Part shown: positions 31,670-43,689 of the stretch, in pieces | Layout: each line of letters begins with the position of its first letter | Numbering within the stretch: position 1 is the first letter of the stretch | Origin: Takakia lepidozioides | Lineage: Eukaryota; Streptophyta; Takakiopsida; Takakiales; Takakiaceae | Direction of reading: 5' to 3' | Length of the DNA stretch: 64,000 nucleotides | Assembly: GCA_030704615.1 (NCBI GenBank) | Contig: CM060733.1 | Span: 806,001 to 870,000 of the forward strand | Notes under the pieces: model-generated | Databases searched by the model: none | The model's input: the letters and a program-made list of their open reading frames with translations, nothing else | What the model was told of the DNA's origin: nothing | Program-made: the position numbers and the translations under genes

Positions 31670-34508
31670 TATGGAGGAACTAACAGACTATACGCTCGCA
31701 ATATTACTTACGCAGTGGCATAGGGACAAAAGAACAGAACGGATCTTTTCTCTTGATCGATGCTTGCAAGCCCCGCAGGCTTACAAGAAATTACCCATAG
31801 CTTTTTGTGGCAACCATACGTTTATGCTTTGTGCACTACAGGCATTTCTTCAATTGTTACAGCCAAATCATTTTTGTGGGTCTAGAATGAAGAGAGTGAG
31901 AGGAATGAAAGAAATCAGGGTGAAGAGCACCACAATCCTGCAGAAACAAACGATTGCTACTCCACAGGCGGTGAAGTTACTGAAAGAGCTGCGATTGGAA
32001 GGATTGCAAAGCAAAGATTGGACATTCCACCATAGACAGTACATGTTACAATTCTTGCAGAACTTTGAGCCACGGACAGGAGCAACAACGGTGAAGGGAG
32101 TTGAATTACTAATTACTTCCCTATACCTACAGCAATTGTTTCGATTGCCAGCACGCCAGGTGCATGTGGAGGAGCACAGGGCAAGACTGCAAATAGGGGA
32201 CTTATTCCAAGAAGGGAGTTTATTTAAAACTCAGGGTTATGCTTGTACCAAGGCCGTGTACCCAGGGCTAAGGGAGGTAGGCCATGTATTGAACGTTCTG
32301 TTTGCCATGAAACAGAACCAATAGTATTTGAGCAGATCCTTCACAGAAGAAATACTCAAAGCCCTGAGAGGGGAAGAGGTAGAATGGGCGGATATAATGT
32401 ACAACGCACTGGTAGAGGAGATGAAAAGATTAGATGGTACTGCCGCAAAGTCTCCTATCATAGTGTCTGGCCCAATCATTCCTCAAATAATTCTTGATTC
32501 TGGCATACTTGATGCGCGAGAAAGAAAAGAGATGGGAGTGTTTGAGCCAGAAACCACTGCAATGGAAGAGCAAGGCTCTTCACACAGTGAAAGTGGACTG
32601 GCAGGGCAACCCGAGAATAAGAGACAGAGGCGGGGAAAGACTGTAGTGGCGGATCCACTGGCTTCACGGAATCCGCATGATAATGTTTCCCAAGTTTTTG
32701 TGCAGGAAGGGGCACAGCAGCACAGAGAACTGCTATTACTGGAAGCAGGACCTTCAGAGAGGGAAGAGGAAGTTACTTCAGTATCACAGCCATCACATCC
32801 AGAGGATTGGCTTGTCACAAGGTTACCACAAGTTGTCCATGCAGTTCAACCAGAAATAATTGATTTAGAAAAAGAAGGGTTAGATATTCCCACTACAGAA
32901 CAGGTGGTGGCAGAAATTGAGAAGGGGACCTTCTCTATGAATATTCTGGTATGGTCAAGGACACAGTGATTCCAGAGGTGCAACGGTTGTCCAAGGGAAA
33001 CCCTGCGGCACATATAATACACACACCTGTGACGGAGGTACCACAGGTAGAATGCCAAGACACTGCAGCACCAGTGACGGATAAAGTGGTTCAGGAAGAA
33101 AATCTGGTGGGGCAATGGCCTGAATGGTTCGTAAGGCATCACACTGTTGAGGATCAGGGAGAACAACAACAAGCTCACCAAGATGACCCTCAATAGGCTA
33201 TGCTTATGAGTTCCATAAGCAGGACACTGAATTTGTTGGGTACTTATGTCAAATCCCATGTTCCCACTACTCAATTGGCAGCTTTGAGGGAATAACTCAG
33301 GAAAGAGTTTGAGGCTCGACTTGCCACAAAGTGTGCAAACAAGGTCGATGAAGAGGTCACTCTCAAAATGCAGCAAGACTTGGAGAGTACAAAAGCGGCT
33401 TTGCAATTGGCCAAGGAACAATTGATTGAGGCAGGCCTCGCACAAGACCACTTGCACGAAGCACATAAGCAACAGCTATACCAAATGCAGGTGAAGCATG
33501 AAAGCAAGTTGCAAGAAGTGAATGCACTACATATGGAGTTGCAGACAGTGCATGACAGGATGGCCATCCAATGTGCTACACTCACAACTATGCTTGACCA
33601 ATCTACAACAGAAATAAACAGTCAAGCGGAAAGATGTACGAAGGCAGAGGAAGAGAATGTTGAGCAAATGAAACTCATTGTCGATATGAAGAATACAATC
33701 TGTCGCAATGAGGATACTTTCAAGCAATACAGACAGGTTGAAGCTGACCAAGAGAGGCACATACTAGAGTTGCAACAAACGGTCATGGCCAATAGAAATG
33801 AAATCTCGGTCACTAACAAGGCTTGGAAGAAAGCCAATAATCTGCTTGCTGCCTATGCGAATTTGGTTGAACCTCATGCGAAGCGCATGGAGGCTTTACA
33901 ACAGCAGTTAGATGTGTACAAACTCAGAGAGGAGCACACTCTCAGAGGAACCACAAGCAACTTGGTGGATAACCACCTTATGCAGGTCTGGTTAGCACAA
34001 GGGCCAGTGGAGGGCAAAGCACCATGAAAGCTCACCCAAAGCGAGATGAATGAGCTCAGACTGCAAGTGCAGAACATTGCCACAACTACTATAGACAATG
34101 TCTATAGTAGGATAGCGGAGTTACAGGAAGATGTAGACGGCTTGCAGACTCAAGTGGAGGACCTCACTTCAAATATCGACAAAAGAGTCTATATACCTGA
34201 GGAACAGCTAATGGCTTCTTATTTACAAGCCAGAACTTTGGCTTTTCAGTCTTCTTCACAGGAGGTGCAGGAGAGGCCAATGATACAAGAGCCAGTGCCA
34301 CCAACACCACAACAAGTCACTGTGCCAGTAGCTGACCCTGTTGTTACTACAGCCACACCACAGCCACCACAGCCTGAGGTATGGGGGAATGCTGCTTTTA
34401 ACCCACCTAAAACTCCAGCTGCAAGGGAGTAGAGTAGGGCTATGATTATGCCCTTCAACCAAATTCCCATTATGTTTAAGGCCTCTGTTGGTCTAAGTCT
34501 TCCCTTCG
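31670..34508 (+). pseudogene. Long unidentified ORF region downstream of pol, with coiled coil (broken)
   Basis: Part 1 (31670-32969) is one frame with an in-frame TAG at 32322: MEELTDYTLAILLTQWHRD, FCGNHTFMLCALQAFLQLLQ, then FTEEILKALRGEEVEWADI and an acidic region. After a frameshift near 32950, part 2 is one frame to 34432 with stops at 33194 (TAG), 33293 (TAA) and 34025 (TGA). Its core, about 33300-34010, is a long heptad-rich coiled coil (KMQQDLESTKAALQLAKEQL, CTKAEEENVEQMKLIVDMKN), then a second coil (ELRLQVQNIATTTIDNVYSR) and a Pro/Thr-rich tail. Together roughly 900 codons, all stops of C-to-T type. No family recognised. It may be a third ORF of the retrotransposon upstream or an unrelated gene it abuts. 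It ends at an inverted LTR fragment. Confidence 0.5.
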
Positions 34509-34581
34509 TAAGTCTGCGCAAAAATTAAGGGTACCCCACAGAGCCCGTAAAAGTGACTAAGTCCCAAACAGCCCTCTAACA
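34509..34581 (-). mobile_element. Inverted LTR 5'-end fragment
   Basis: The reverse complement reads TGTTAGAGGGCTGTTTGGG and continues through GTGGGGTACCCTTAATTTTT, matching the first ~75 bases of LTR-A and LTR-B at the same spacing. Its terminus sits directly inside the ParB-like exon of gene B. Only the LTR start is present; the sequence beyond 34509 belongs to the coiled-coil ORF. Confidence 0.8.
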
Positions 34582-37500
34582 GACTCTTGGGATCCCATTT
34601 GGAGACAGGTGAACGAATCCTTCGAACTTCTTCTCTCCAGGAAACCTTCGACCCAAACATTCTCAGGGAAGATGTTTCATGTATGGGATGGCAACCACCG
34701 GTTGCTTGCATGGATGGCTGTCATTGGGAGGCTGCACTCACAGGAGGAAGAGTGACATTACTGTGTTCGAACGATGGTGCTGGATTGTGATGGGAACATG
34801 ATGGGTCTTCTGACGGCAATGAATGATGTGAACAAGTTGGTTTCTCATTCTACATGTTCCAGTTGTGGTTCCGTGGTTCTTTGGTTCCAGTCCTCTGTTG
34901 TCGGTTCTTGAATTTCATTTTGACTTTCACACATCATTCTGCAGAGGGATGGAGACATCGCATGTAAAAACAAGTCTGGTTCACACTTTGTATAGGATAC
35001 AGAGGATCGGCCAGATGCCCTTGACCAACTTCAAGACCATTATTTCAGCAGAGACGTACAAGAAGTGCGAAAGCTCCAAGACATCAGAAACATGGTACTC
35101 GTTGACCCGTGAGGCTTTCATGGAGTATATGTACGCGGTGAGATACATCTTCCATTATCTGGCCTTTGGATATTCCTGCTTCCAGATCTTTGTTTCTATT
35201 TGTTTCCCTTGCCCTTGTGTTAATGCATCTGTCGTGCATTCTCTTGCAACAAGACATTGCAGATGCAGGACAACGTGGCAAACTGGAGTACTACAGCTCT
35301 ACCCCTGAAGAGAGAAAGACAGCAAAGGGGGTTGAGAGTCACATCAAGCAAGAGATGACCGCCACAAGAAAGAATATTATGAGTGCTTTTGTGAAGCAGT
35401 TGAGAATTGCCGACCCATCCTTCGGACCACAGTTTCTTCAAGAGGTGAAAAACCATTTCAACAAGCCAGGCAAGCCGGAGATGGCCCAGGAGAAGTTGCA
35501 CAGGTTGTCTACCGCCGTTGTGTCTTCAAAACAGAAGGTGAAGTGGCTACAAATATGGAACTTCGATCCCATTGTTAGGGATACCCACATGTTCCCCAGG
35601 CCGGAGAAAGAGAAGAAGACCCAGCGTGTCATTCCAGTCAGTGACAATATGATGGACACATGGCTTCACAAGGCCACTTACTGGAGCCAGGTATGATGTC
35701 CTTTGCTGTGTCACTTTCATTTCGCTTTTCTGTCGTTCTCTTTCCATGTTACATTGGCTGTGATTGTTTTCTGGTTCATTCTTGCATTCGAATTGTTTTG
35801 CAATTGGAGAAAAGGGCCCAGTCTGTTCTACATACACAGCTGGCTGACTATGGCATCACCATGACAGCACCAAAGGTCTCCTTCCAAGCATACATGCGGA
35901 AATGGAGAGCCATAGTGTGGCAATCTTGTTTCTTCAGGGAGTTCAACAAGGAGGGTGGCATCAGTCGAACAAATGAGCTTGACCAGCAAGAGAAAAGGAG
36001 GAAGCCTGGAAACGATGCCTTTACAGGTGCGAAATGGACTATGCTTCTTTGTTTTGCAAAGACACACTCTCCTCCATCCAACCTGTTTTAAGCTGGCTCA
36101 TATGAGTGTGCGGTGCCGCATACTCATTTGTTCTATCCGTGTGTAGTAACACCAATGTGCACACCCTGGGCCCTTCAGGCTATATTGTGTGCGGTGGTTA
36201 CAGTGTGCGGTGCCGCATACTCTTTTACGGGGTCTTCGTGATGTGGTAGAAAAGCTGGGAGGCAATAGTTGCATTGCATAATGAGGCTGTCTCTGTGCTT
36301 GCAGGTACATAAAGTATGTTCTCATGGCAGAGAATTGCTTAGACAAACATCCTGATTTCGTGGACCTGTGGCTTGTTCCGGCTGGCAACCAGACCATGTT
36401 TACTACGGGGATCTTGCAAGACTAGGGCCAAGACCATTTTTCTGCCTGTGGTTGGTATTTGGATTGCCCTGTTTCTGAGACCCCAGCGCAGGAGGTGTCT
36501 TTGAGGAGAGAGAATGAGCATGTAGCAGCCACCGCCGCAACTGCCGACCTCGAGATTCATGATAGAAATTTGAGGACACTTGCAGAGAAGGAGCCTCCCG
36601 CTCAGGATACCCCGGGTAAAGGTAGAAAGGCAAAGGGAAAGGATGTTGTTGTTGGTGTGGGGAAAGGAGGGGTAGGGGGAAGGGAGCGCAAGGGCATGTA
36701 TGTGGGCAAGGAAGTGTTGCAGAAACTGGCCCTGCGGCAGATGTCCAGCCAACCAAAGAGACTCTACCGCATGGTAGGGGATCCGGGAGAAAGAACAAGG
36801 GGGTGGTTGATCCTAAGGACCCGTACCATGCAATGGAGCATCCCACGAGGGTCATTCGCCCTACCAGGTTGGAGATGGCCAACGTCGGGTTCCTTGCTAT
36901 GATGGAGTCCAAGAAATCTGATTACAAGGGCGATCCATCATCAGTGTGGGAGAGGATTGTGGAGTTCCTCGGCATGGTGCGTGTTGTCTTTTGCTTCTTG
37001 TGTGTTGTGGGCATGGCTCGTTTCAATCCTCTTCAGCATTCCATTGCAGGCTTGTTTGCAGGCTAAAATGACCAAATCCTGGATGAACGGGAAGGAGAAG
37101 CCATATGTAGCCGAACTCATCATCTTGGACATCCCTGATGGGTTTCCAATCCTGGATGTCCCTCCAGCGGGTGCTTGTCCAGGTTGGAATGCTTTTGATG
37201 AGCGCTACTGGCGGTGGGTTTTCTCCTTTTGCAATTTCTTTCTGTCCGATGCAGGTGTTTTGGTGCTCATCCAGTCCATCGACCTTCGCTGTCGCCGTGC
37301 ACTTGCCAGCTATTTGAAAGCCTCCGGTACGAGGGTCGTGAAGACATGGAATTGTGTGAACAACATGTACCTGACGAAGGGGGATCGTCCGGGAGAGATG
37401 GTAAATCTGCCTTCTTATTCCTCTTATTGGTGGTTCTCGGATGGAGTTGCATAAGTCGCTCAAATGAATATGGAGGGGCCTGGTTTTCAAGCTTCTTAGT

Positions 37501-38501
37501 TCCTTGTGGATGTCCTGTTCGCAGACTCGTCTGTTTGAAGCTGTTTGTCTCGTCCGAGTGCATCCACCTACGACTCCAGCCGTCATTAGGGAGTTCGCCA
37601 TGACTCATGGGGGCAAGTTCATAGACGAGAGGATAGATCCTCCCACGAATGACATGCACCACAACTACGTGGACTGCAAAGTGTGCTTTGCGAAGGGGGA
37701 ATGGGGTTCCTTGGAGAGGGGCCAAGGAGAGGAGCTCGGTTTTCATTCAAACGATTGTGGAGTGCTGCACCTACATCAACGCCAGAGTTCTAGATTTGTC
37801 AATGGGCACAGGTTCGTCTCTTCATCCTTCACATTTGATCGGGTTTGTTTGAGCTTGCACTTTCAGCACTTCCCACCGTTCCAAATGAGTCTTCAATGTC
37901 TGTTTCCTTCCTTCTATTCCATTGCAGGTGCTTCGTACCACGCTTGCAAGGCCAGTGCGTGACATCTCTTCGAGATTGAAGGGGATGCCAAAATTTACAA
38001 GAACCTCCTGATGGGTATGGGTGGACAAACTTCTCAAGTCCTTCCGAAGCCCCTTCCCGGTGTTATTGATATAGGAGAGGACGTCCGACAAGGAGCTGGA
38101 CTCCAACTTTGCCTGTGAGTAAGTTCAACCTGCGGATGCTTGCATTGTTGTTTCAATACTCAGAATCATTGTTCTTAAGGCAAAGTGCACATGGGAGACA
38201 TCCTCTTCGTTGGACATGTGCATTGCATCATTGTATTCAAAATGGGTTTTTGTCGACTTGTGCAGGAGTCCGTGTGCTTCCACTGACCCTCCAAGGCTAT
38301 CACACCTTTTTGGACTTCTTTCAAGTCCTCCTCAGTCTTACATGCTGCCCGTCTATGCGGAGGCACTCGCAGCAAGCATGTCCGTTCACTCGCAGTCCAA
38401 TCATCGACGGCCGTGGTAGAAGACGTGGTGTTGGGGCCGGAATCTTTGTGGATGACATAGCACAGGAGGTCGATTCTGATTCTGATGACTGTGACACTTG
38501 A
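34582..38501 (+). pseudogene. ParB/Srx-like + beta-order methyltransferase, copy B (5'-truncated, broken)
   Basis: Same exon plan as copy A: about 34582-34834, 34945-35137, 35245-35690, 35810-36026, 36305-36976, 37050-37400, 37525-37811, 37928-38114, 38266-38501. It starts inside the ParB-like domain (SGKMFHVWDGNHRLLAWM); the N-terminal part is replaced by an inverted LTR. The methyltransferase shows ELIILDIPDGFPILD (same DIPD at motif IV) and ARVLDLSMGTG joined to ASYHAC across an intron (motif I). Shared C-terminal block: SYMLPVYAEALAAS against EYILPTYAARLASV in A. Lesions: TGA at 34769 where A has Trp, TAG at 36423, a frame change near 36.7 kb, another near 37.7 kb, a TGA near 37961 where A has Arg, and frame changes in the last exon. 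Conserved introns exclude a processed copy. Confidence 0.7.
36100..36225. repeat. Short duplicated hairpin motif in an intron of gene B
   Basis: GTGTGCGGTGCCGCATACTC occurs twice (near 36106 and 36207) about 100 bases apart. The TGCGG-TG-CCGCA core can form a hairpin. It lies in the intron equivalent to the one that in copy A holds the 95-bp palindromic array. Confidence 0.6.
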
Positions 38502-38509
38502 TATCAAGT

Positions 38510-40740
38510 TTTCTTTTACTTTTATTCGGGGCCAATTTTGAAATGGGATGGTTGTGTGTCCTTGTTGTCCTGATTGCAATGTGTGCGTGGGATGCAAATT
38601 CCTAGGAACAAACTATTGTTGGAGATGGGGGTTGCATGGACTGCCCAGATTGTTCCTTCAATCTCTTTAGTGTTTTCCAGAGCTCACAGGCTTGTGTGCA
38701 TTGCAAAAACAAGCAAACGTCTTTGGTTTGGGCAGTGCATTCTCGCATCATTTGCTTGTTGGTCTCCAAACCATTCCTGCCAGAACAATGCTTAGTAAAT
38801 CCATCACGTTAAAGTCCACATGATCAAAGATCGTTCAGGCATTCTTCTGGTGAGCATCCATGATGCTCCCGCACATACCATACATGTTCGCAAGGGTGGT
38901 GAGTAAGAAAACATTTTGCAGGGATCCGCTTTGGATGATGTGAGTGTGCACCTGCTCACGACGTAGTCACATTCCCATGCAAGGGCTTGGTATGTTAATA
39001 ACGTCTAAATGGATGCAATGGATAGAAATGATGGATACAATGGATGTAACATATCCAATCTAAATTCCCTGGAAAGGACTGATCAACCCGTGGTAATAGG
39101 TGACACCCGTGGAAATAGGCCCTGCAAGTTCGCTCCGGCATGCTGATGTGGCGTGAGACTGTGCTGGGCTCACGGGCTCACAAGCTCATGCCTTCGGGCT
39201 CACGGAATAGCACCCCCCGTTCCCCAACATGTTTATAGGATCTTAGTGTTTATCTCTTAATATCCATCCAGGGACCAATTAAATTTAACGGCCACTCCCT
39301 TAAGATCTGTGGCCCGCTGTGTTTGTTTTCACTTGAGTCAGTCTATTCTATAGTGGCCTTAGAGAATCCGAGTTACAGTTAAGTCTCAAAGTAGTACTTA
39401 AGCACTCGTAACCTTGTTAATAAGTAGGGAGGGATAATGGGACGTTATCATCGTTCGCTGAAGTCTGGCTAGACAGAAACAAAATCTACTCAGATACTAC
39501 CACTGAATCGCCCGAGGTGGTACATTTCCTGAAAACCGAGACAGAATCCTGACACCAAGCTCTGCAGAAGAAAATTTTGTCGGATTGATGCGTGCATCAA
39601 TGCAAACAATGAGCTTCTATAATGTATGTACAGCGGAAAGAGCCTCAATGACAATATGTTATTAGCACTTGCTAGATCAAGAAGGGTATCTCGTTTTGAA
39701 GAGTACCTAGGTACCTCTACACACCATCAAGTTTTCGGTACACTACTTAACGTCGGACCCACGATCCAAAACCTATCGTATGTCCGGAGCTCTGGGTTAG
39801 CTTTCGATCTACACTTAAACTTCCAAGGTGGGGCCTAGAGACTCTGCATGTGTACACAATATAGTTCTTGATTCCGAGTTGTTCATCTGGAGAGCGCAAA
39901 TCATGTCGGTCGGGTTTTCCCTCCCGCTTTGCTATTATTTGCCAGACTGGTCGGGCAAAACCACATGGGTGGAGAGAGCATGACAAAAGGAACAGGTTTG
40001 TTCATCAATTTCAGGGACTTGCAAGTAAGAAGTAGCATCCGGTTGGGTGAGGAATCGAACAAAAGAAGCTTTGTCATGTTGCAAAATGTAGAGAGCGGTG
40101 ATGGCAGGGATGATTAGAGTACATGTCCGAGGTCTCACATGACATTCTCTTCTCTAAATTATCAGCCCTGGTGGGGCTGGTGTCACATGCTGAATAGAAT
40201 ACTTGTATTGGGCGTTATGATTGGGGCAGGAGAGTGCCAGAGCCCGTGCTACAAAGTCAGCGTCAGCACATCTCATCCTAACAAAAGTTATGGCAGGGCT
40301 GCTAAGCTAACTCACTGGTCCCCGTCTGGCATTTCAGATCGTATCATTGTCACCTTCATAGAACGAGGAAGGAGATAATTTTGGGGAGAGAATTTTTGCA
40401 AATGAGGCAACTCATCATTCCTTTGGAAGAAGTTGTGCGCACATAAATAAAAGTATATCACATTTTTGTATACCTTGGTAGAGGTGGATAGATTGATTCT
40501 CTGTTGAGCCCTCTTGTGAGTAAAAGTGGGTTAGCAACTTACTAGCTTCACCCACGAGTCCCAATAATACTTTGGAAGAAACAGTGTCAGCCACTTTACT
40601 TAAGCAGCAGAAATGGGCTTTAAAAGCTTTGGACATCCTAGAGTAACTGGACAGTAGGGTGCCTTTGCGGAGGGAGATCCTCTCGCTAAGTTACAACCAT
40701 TACCCTCATTCAACAAAACTTTGTTCAAGTGGCGTTGAGC
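38510..40740. other. Non-coding stretch
   Basis: No supported gene on either strand over 2.2 kb; open frames are short and unlike proteins. A GCTCACGG-rich patch near 39160-39220 ending in GAATAGCACCCCCC resembles sequence near 16060-16095 beside the minus-strand integrase remnant, so it may be a piece of the same element's 3' end. Confidence 0.5.
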
Positions 40741-40744
40741 GAGC

Positions 40745-41660
40745 TTGGCATGCATGAACCTCGGGCAATTTTTTTTGTTCATACGATTCAAAGATAAAGA
40801 TGCTCGGGACACGGTTGTGAGACAAAGGCCTCACTTGAGAGGACAAAGATTGTATCTCAATGATGATTTGACCGCTATGCAATACGATGCTATGTGGGCT
40901 CAGCTTTCTCAAGTCAAAAAGGCTCGGTCGGCAAGGGGGCAAGTGTTATGCTATTTACAAAGATGGGAGGGTCATCATTCAAGAGTAGGAATGCCGCCCA
41001 CCTAATACTACATAGGGGTTGGGGTCCCATGAGACCACTCAACTCATGGAATTGCAATGGCTCATTGTGGAGCCATCCGCAAGGACTCGAGGTTGATATT
41101 TGATATCCCCTCAGAGGGTCATGTTCTTTTTCTCTTGGAAACACATGCATCTGAAGGAAAGGACCCTCCTTCCATTCTCGGATACCTGATTCTGATCACT
41201 CTTGCCTTTCCTAAGTTGCAATTTCTTCCATCTCTACCCCCGTGAAAGACTCCACTTATTTCTTCTATACACCCACATATTCCCTTCAATACTCCTTTCA
41301 CTCACGCACACGATGTCGAATATGAAAACTGCCTAGCATCAATCCTTCCCTCCATCATCAATCTACCATCTACAAATGACAAGGCTTCCTATCTTACACA
41401 CTCTTTGGGACTTAGCCCTGCATGCGATCATTCCCGGTCACCCTTCCATCTACCTCCTCACCTTTCTCCACTCATAGATATGCACCATTTGATGATGAAG
41501 AATGCAAACTTGTCAGGCGTCACATAAAATCTTTGCTCCTTGATATCCATTCTTTTCCACAGTCTAAAACCCAGCTCTCAAGCACTACAAGTCTCTCAGT
41601 AGATCCAAAAAGAGAGGCATCACCCTCAAGCTACAATCTACTTTCGAAGGCCTCCTAATA
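40745..41660 (+). pseudogene. Probable non-LTR (LINE) retrotransposon remnant
   Basis: The first part reads FIRFKDKDARDTVVRQRP and LRGQRLYLNDDLTAMQ, matching the conserved region (LRG..v.lnDDLT) upstream of the endonuclease in plant and algal LINE proteins. About 200 bases later, in other frames, NSWNCNGSL and VLFLLETHASEGKDPP recall the opening blocks of the APE endonuclease (tWN.nGl, lQETh). Several frameshifts and stops separate them, and no reverse transcriptase follows. Identification rests on short motifs. Confidence 0.45.
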
Positions 41661-41699
41661 TGTGGCTCAAGAGTTCAAGTGAGCCATCTTCTACTAGTG

Positions 41700-42216
41700 T
41701 TTTCGCAAGTAGGATAGTGGACAGAAAACAACCCTGTTTGGGAAGAAGCAAATCTTTCGTCTGAGGTACAGGGACAAGAGGTTCAAAGTTTGAGTGTAGT
41801 TCACCAAGCATCCGGATCCTACGTCATTGGTACAAAAGGGTACAATTTAACAATTGATCGGCATCATCCTACCACGGTGTACATGTTGTTGTCTTCATAT
41901 GCCACTTCTTGTTGGAAGTAATTAAACATATCTAGAAGACTAAGAGTCTTGAAGGCCAAAGGTTTAGAAATCTAAAAGACTATCTTGTTTAACTCACCTT
42001 TGGAAGATGAATGGCTAGAAGGTGGATGGTCACCATAGTGGAAGTGGAAGTGACCAAGTAGGACTTCCTAGAGACCTTCTTGTACAAGCTCGGGGGTGAA
42101 GCCACTAGTCTAAGTGTAAGAGTATGATGGTGGCTTCTATGGTTGGGAGGAGAGTTTTAGTTTTAGCTTTAGTCTAAGACTTTAGTTCTTGTTCATGTTC
42201 TTGCTCAATTCTAACA
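41700..42216 (+). mobile_element. Ty1/copia LTR 3' portion
   Basis: AT-rich sequence ending TCAATTCTAACA right before a Met-type primer site. Only the 3' end can be placed; the 5' end is not identified because no second copy is visible. Confidence 0.5.
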
Positions 42217-42229
42217 CGGTATTAGAGCC
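42217..42229 (+). other. Copia primer binding site
   Basis: CGGTATTAGAGCC, two mismatches from TGGTATCAGAGCC, the initiator tRNA-Met complement used by most plant copia elements. Confidence 0.7.
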
Positions 42230-42277
42230 ATTCTTCTCTAGGTGAGAGTTGGTAGTTGAGATTGAGAGAACTTGATC

Positions 42278-42825
42278 ATGGCTGGAGCGTCATCTTCTAG
42301 CAATCCTCCTTCTAAGACCAGGGAAAGACAGCTTTTATCACAGACTGGGGTGCATATGCATACAAAGTCATGCCTTTTGGACTTTGTAATGCACCAGCAA
42401 CTTTTCAGAGAGTGATAAGTGAATCCTTCCATGAATATTTGGATGATTTCATGCAAGTGTTTCTAGATGACTTCAGTGTGTACAGTTCTAAGAATGAGCA
42501 CTTGCAGAAGTTGGAGTTATGTTTGGCCAGATGCAGGATGAGAGGTCTTGGACTGAATCCGGAAAAGTGTACTTTTTGTGTGAACTCAGGGGTACTACTA
42601 GGACACATTGTGTGTAAGAAGGGACTGCTTGTGGATCCTAGAAAGACAAAGGCTATTAAAGCCTCACGAGTGCATTAGATGTGAGAGTGGAAGATCGATT
42701 CAATGGAGCTAACTATCAAACCTGGAAATTTAGGATGAAGATGGTCCTTCTAGACAAAGATCTATGGGGAGCGATTGAAGGATCCATCCCAAGACCTAAC
42801 ACTATTGTTGGCCAAGCCATACCTT
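42278..42825 (+). pseudogene. Ty1/copia gag, split by a Ty3 RT fragment
   Basis: ATG at 42278 opens MAGASSSSNPPSKTR, a typical copia gag start. After the insert, copia gag resumes near 42678 with VEDRFNGANYQTWKFRMK and DLWGAIEGS, the conserved FxGxNYxxWkxxM..LW block of the copia Gag/DUF4219-like region. It then runs into a tandem repeat and ends. Confidence 0.7.
42316..42670 (+). pseudogene. Ty3/gypsy reverse transcriptase fragment inside copia gag
   Basis: Open frame with AFITDWGAYAYKVMPFGLCN, the catalytic block FLDDFSVYS and NPEKCTFCVNSGVLLGHIVC. It overlaps and closely matches the pol remnant at 28935-29040 and supplies the RT half that is missing there. No LTRs or other element parts accompany it. 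Confidence 0.85.
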
Positions 42826-43547
42826 GATCACACTAGTTGTTAGGAATGTTTCAAGCCATAGTACACCACAACTGGAGCAATTGCCAAGGAGATAGGCCCA
42901 TCTAAGTACCTGAACGTCTGAAAACTTGAACAACAAGTGCAAATCTGTTGGGGGCTAGACCACAACCCCTTAAGAAAATTCAGAGCTTAGGATGCCACCA
43001 TACCTTGATTACACTAGTTTTTAGAAATATTTCAAGCCATAGCGCACCACAATTGGAGCAATTGGCAAGGAGATAGGCCTATCTGAGTACCTGAACGTCC
43101 GGAAACTTGAACAACAAGTGCAGATTTGTTGGGGGCCAGACCACAACCCCTTAATAAGATTCAGAGCTCTAGAGGCCACCATAACTTGATCACACTAGTT
43201 GTTAGACATGTTTCAAGCCATAGCACATCACAAAAGGAGCAATTGGCAAGAAGAGAGGCCCATTTGAGTACCTGAACGTCCGGAAACTTGAACAACAAGT
43301 GCAGATCTGCTGGGGGCCAGACCACAACACCTTAAGAAATTCCAAAGCTCTAAAGGCCACCATATGTTGATCACACTAGTTGTTAGAAATGTGCCAAGCC
43401 ATAGCACACCACAAATGGAGGAATTGGCAAGAACATAGGCCCATCAAAGTAGCTGAATGTCTGGAAACTTGAACAACCAGTGCAACTATGCTGGGGGCCA
43501 GACCACAACCCCTTGAACATCTTTATGGCTTTGAACGCTAGCATATC
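42824..43547. repeat. 181-bp tandem repeat, four copies
   Basis: The landmark TTGATCACACTAGTTGTTA falls at 42824, 43005, 43186 and 43367, exactly 181 bp apart each time. Units include CCTGAACGTCCGGAAACTTG and GGGGGCCAGACCACAACCCC with some divergence. No coding frame. It follows directly on the copia gag fragment. Confidence 0.92.
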
Positions 43548-43689
43548 TTAGCAAGACCCTCACTATTGATGATGACCACAATGTATATGCCCTCACACTT
43601 CTCTTCTTCTCTCGATACCTCTGATGGGAATGCAACATTCACTGCCAATGCATTGTTTTTCTAGTCTAGACAAGGGGAGGAAGTATGTC

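Noticed and set aside
3014-36425. Reassigned TAG codon read as an amino acid
   Set aside because: TGA and TAA interrupt other frames equally, and frameshifts accompany the TAGs; mutation of CAG is simpler.
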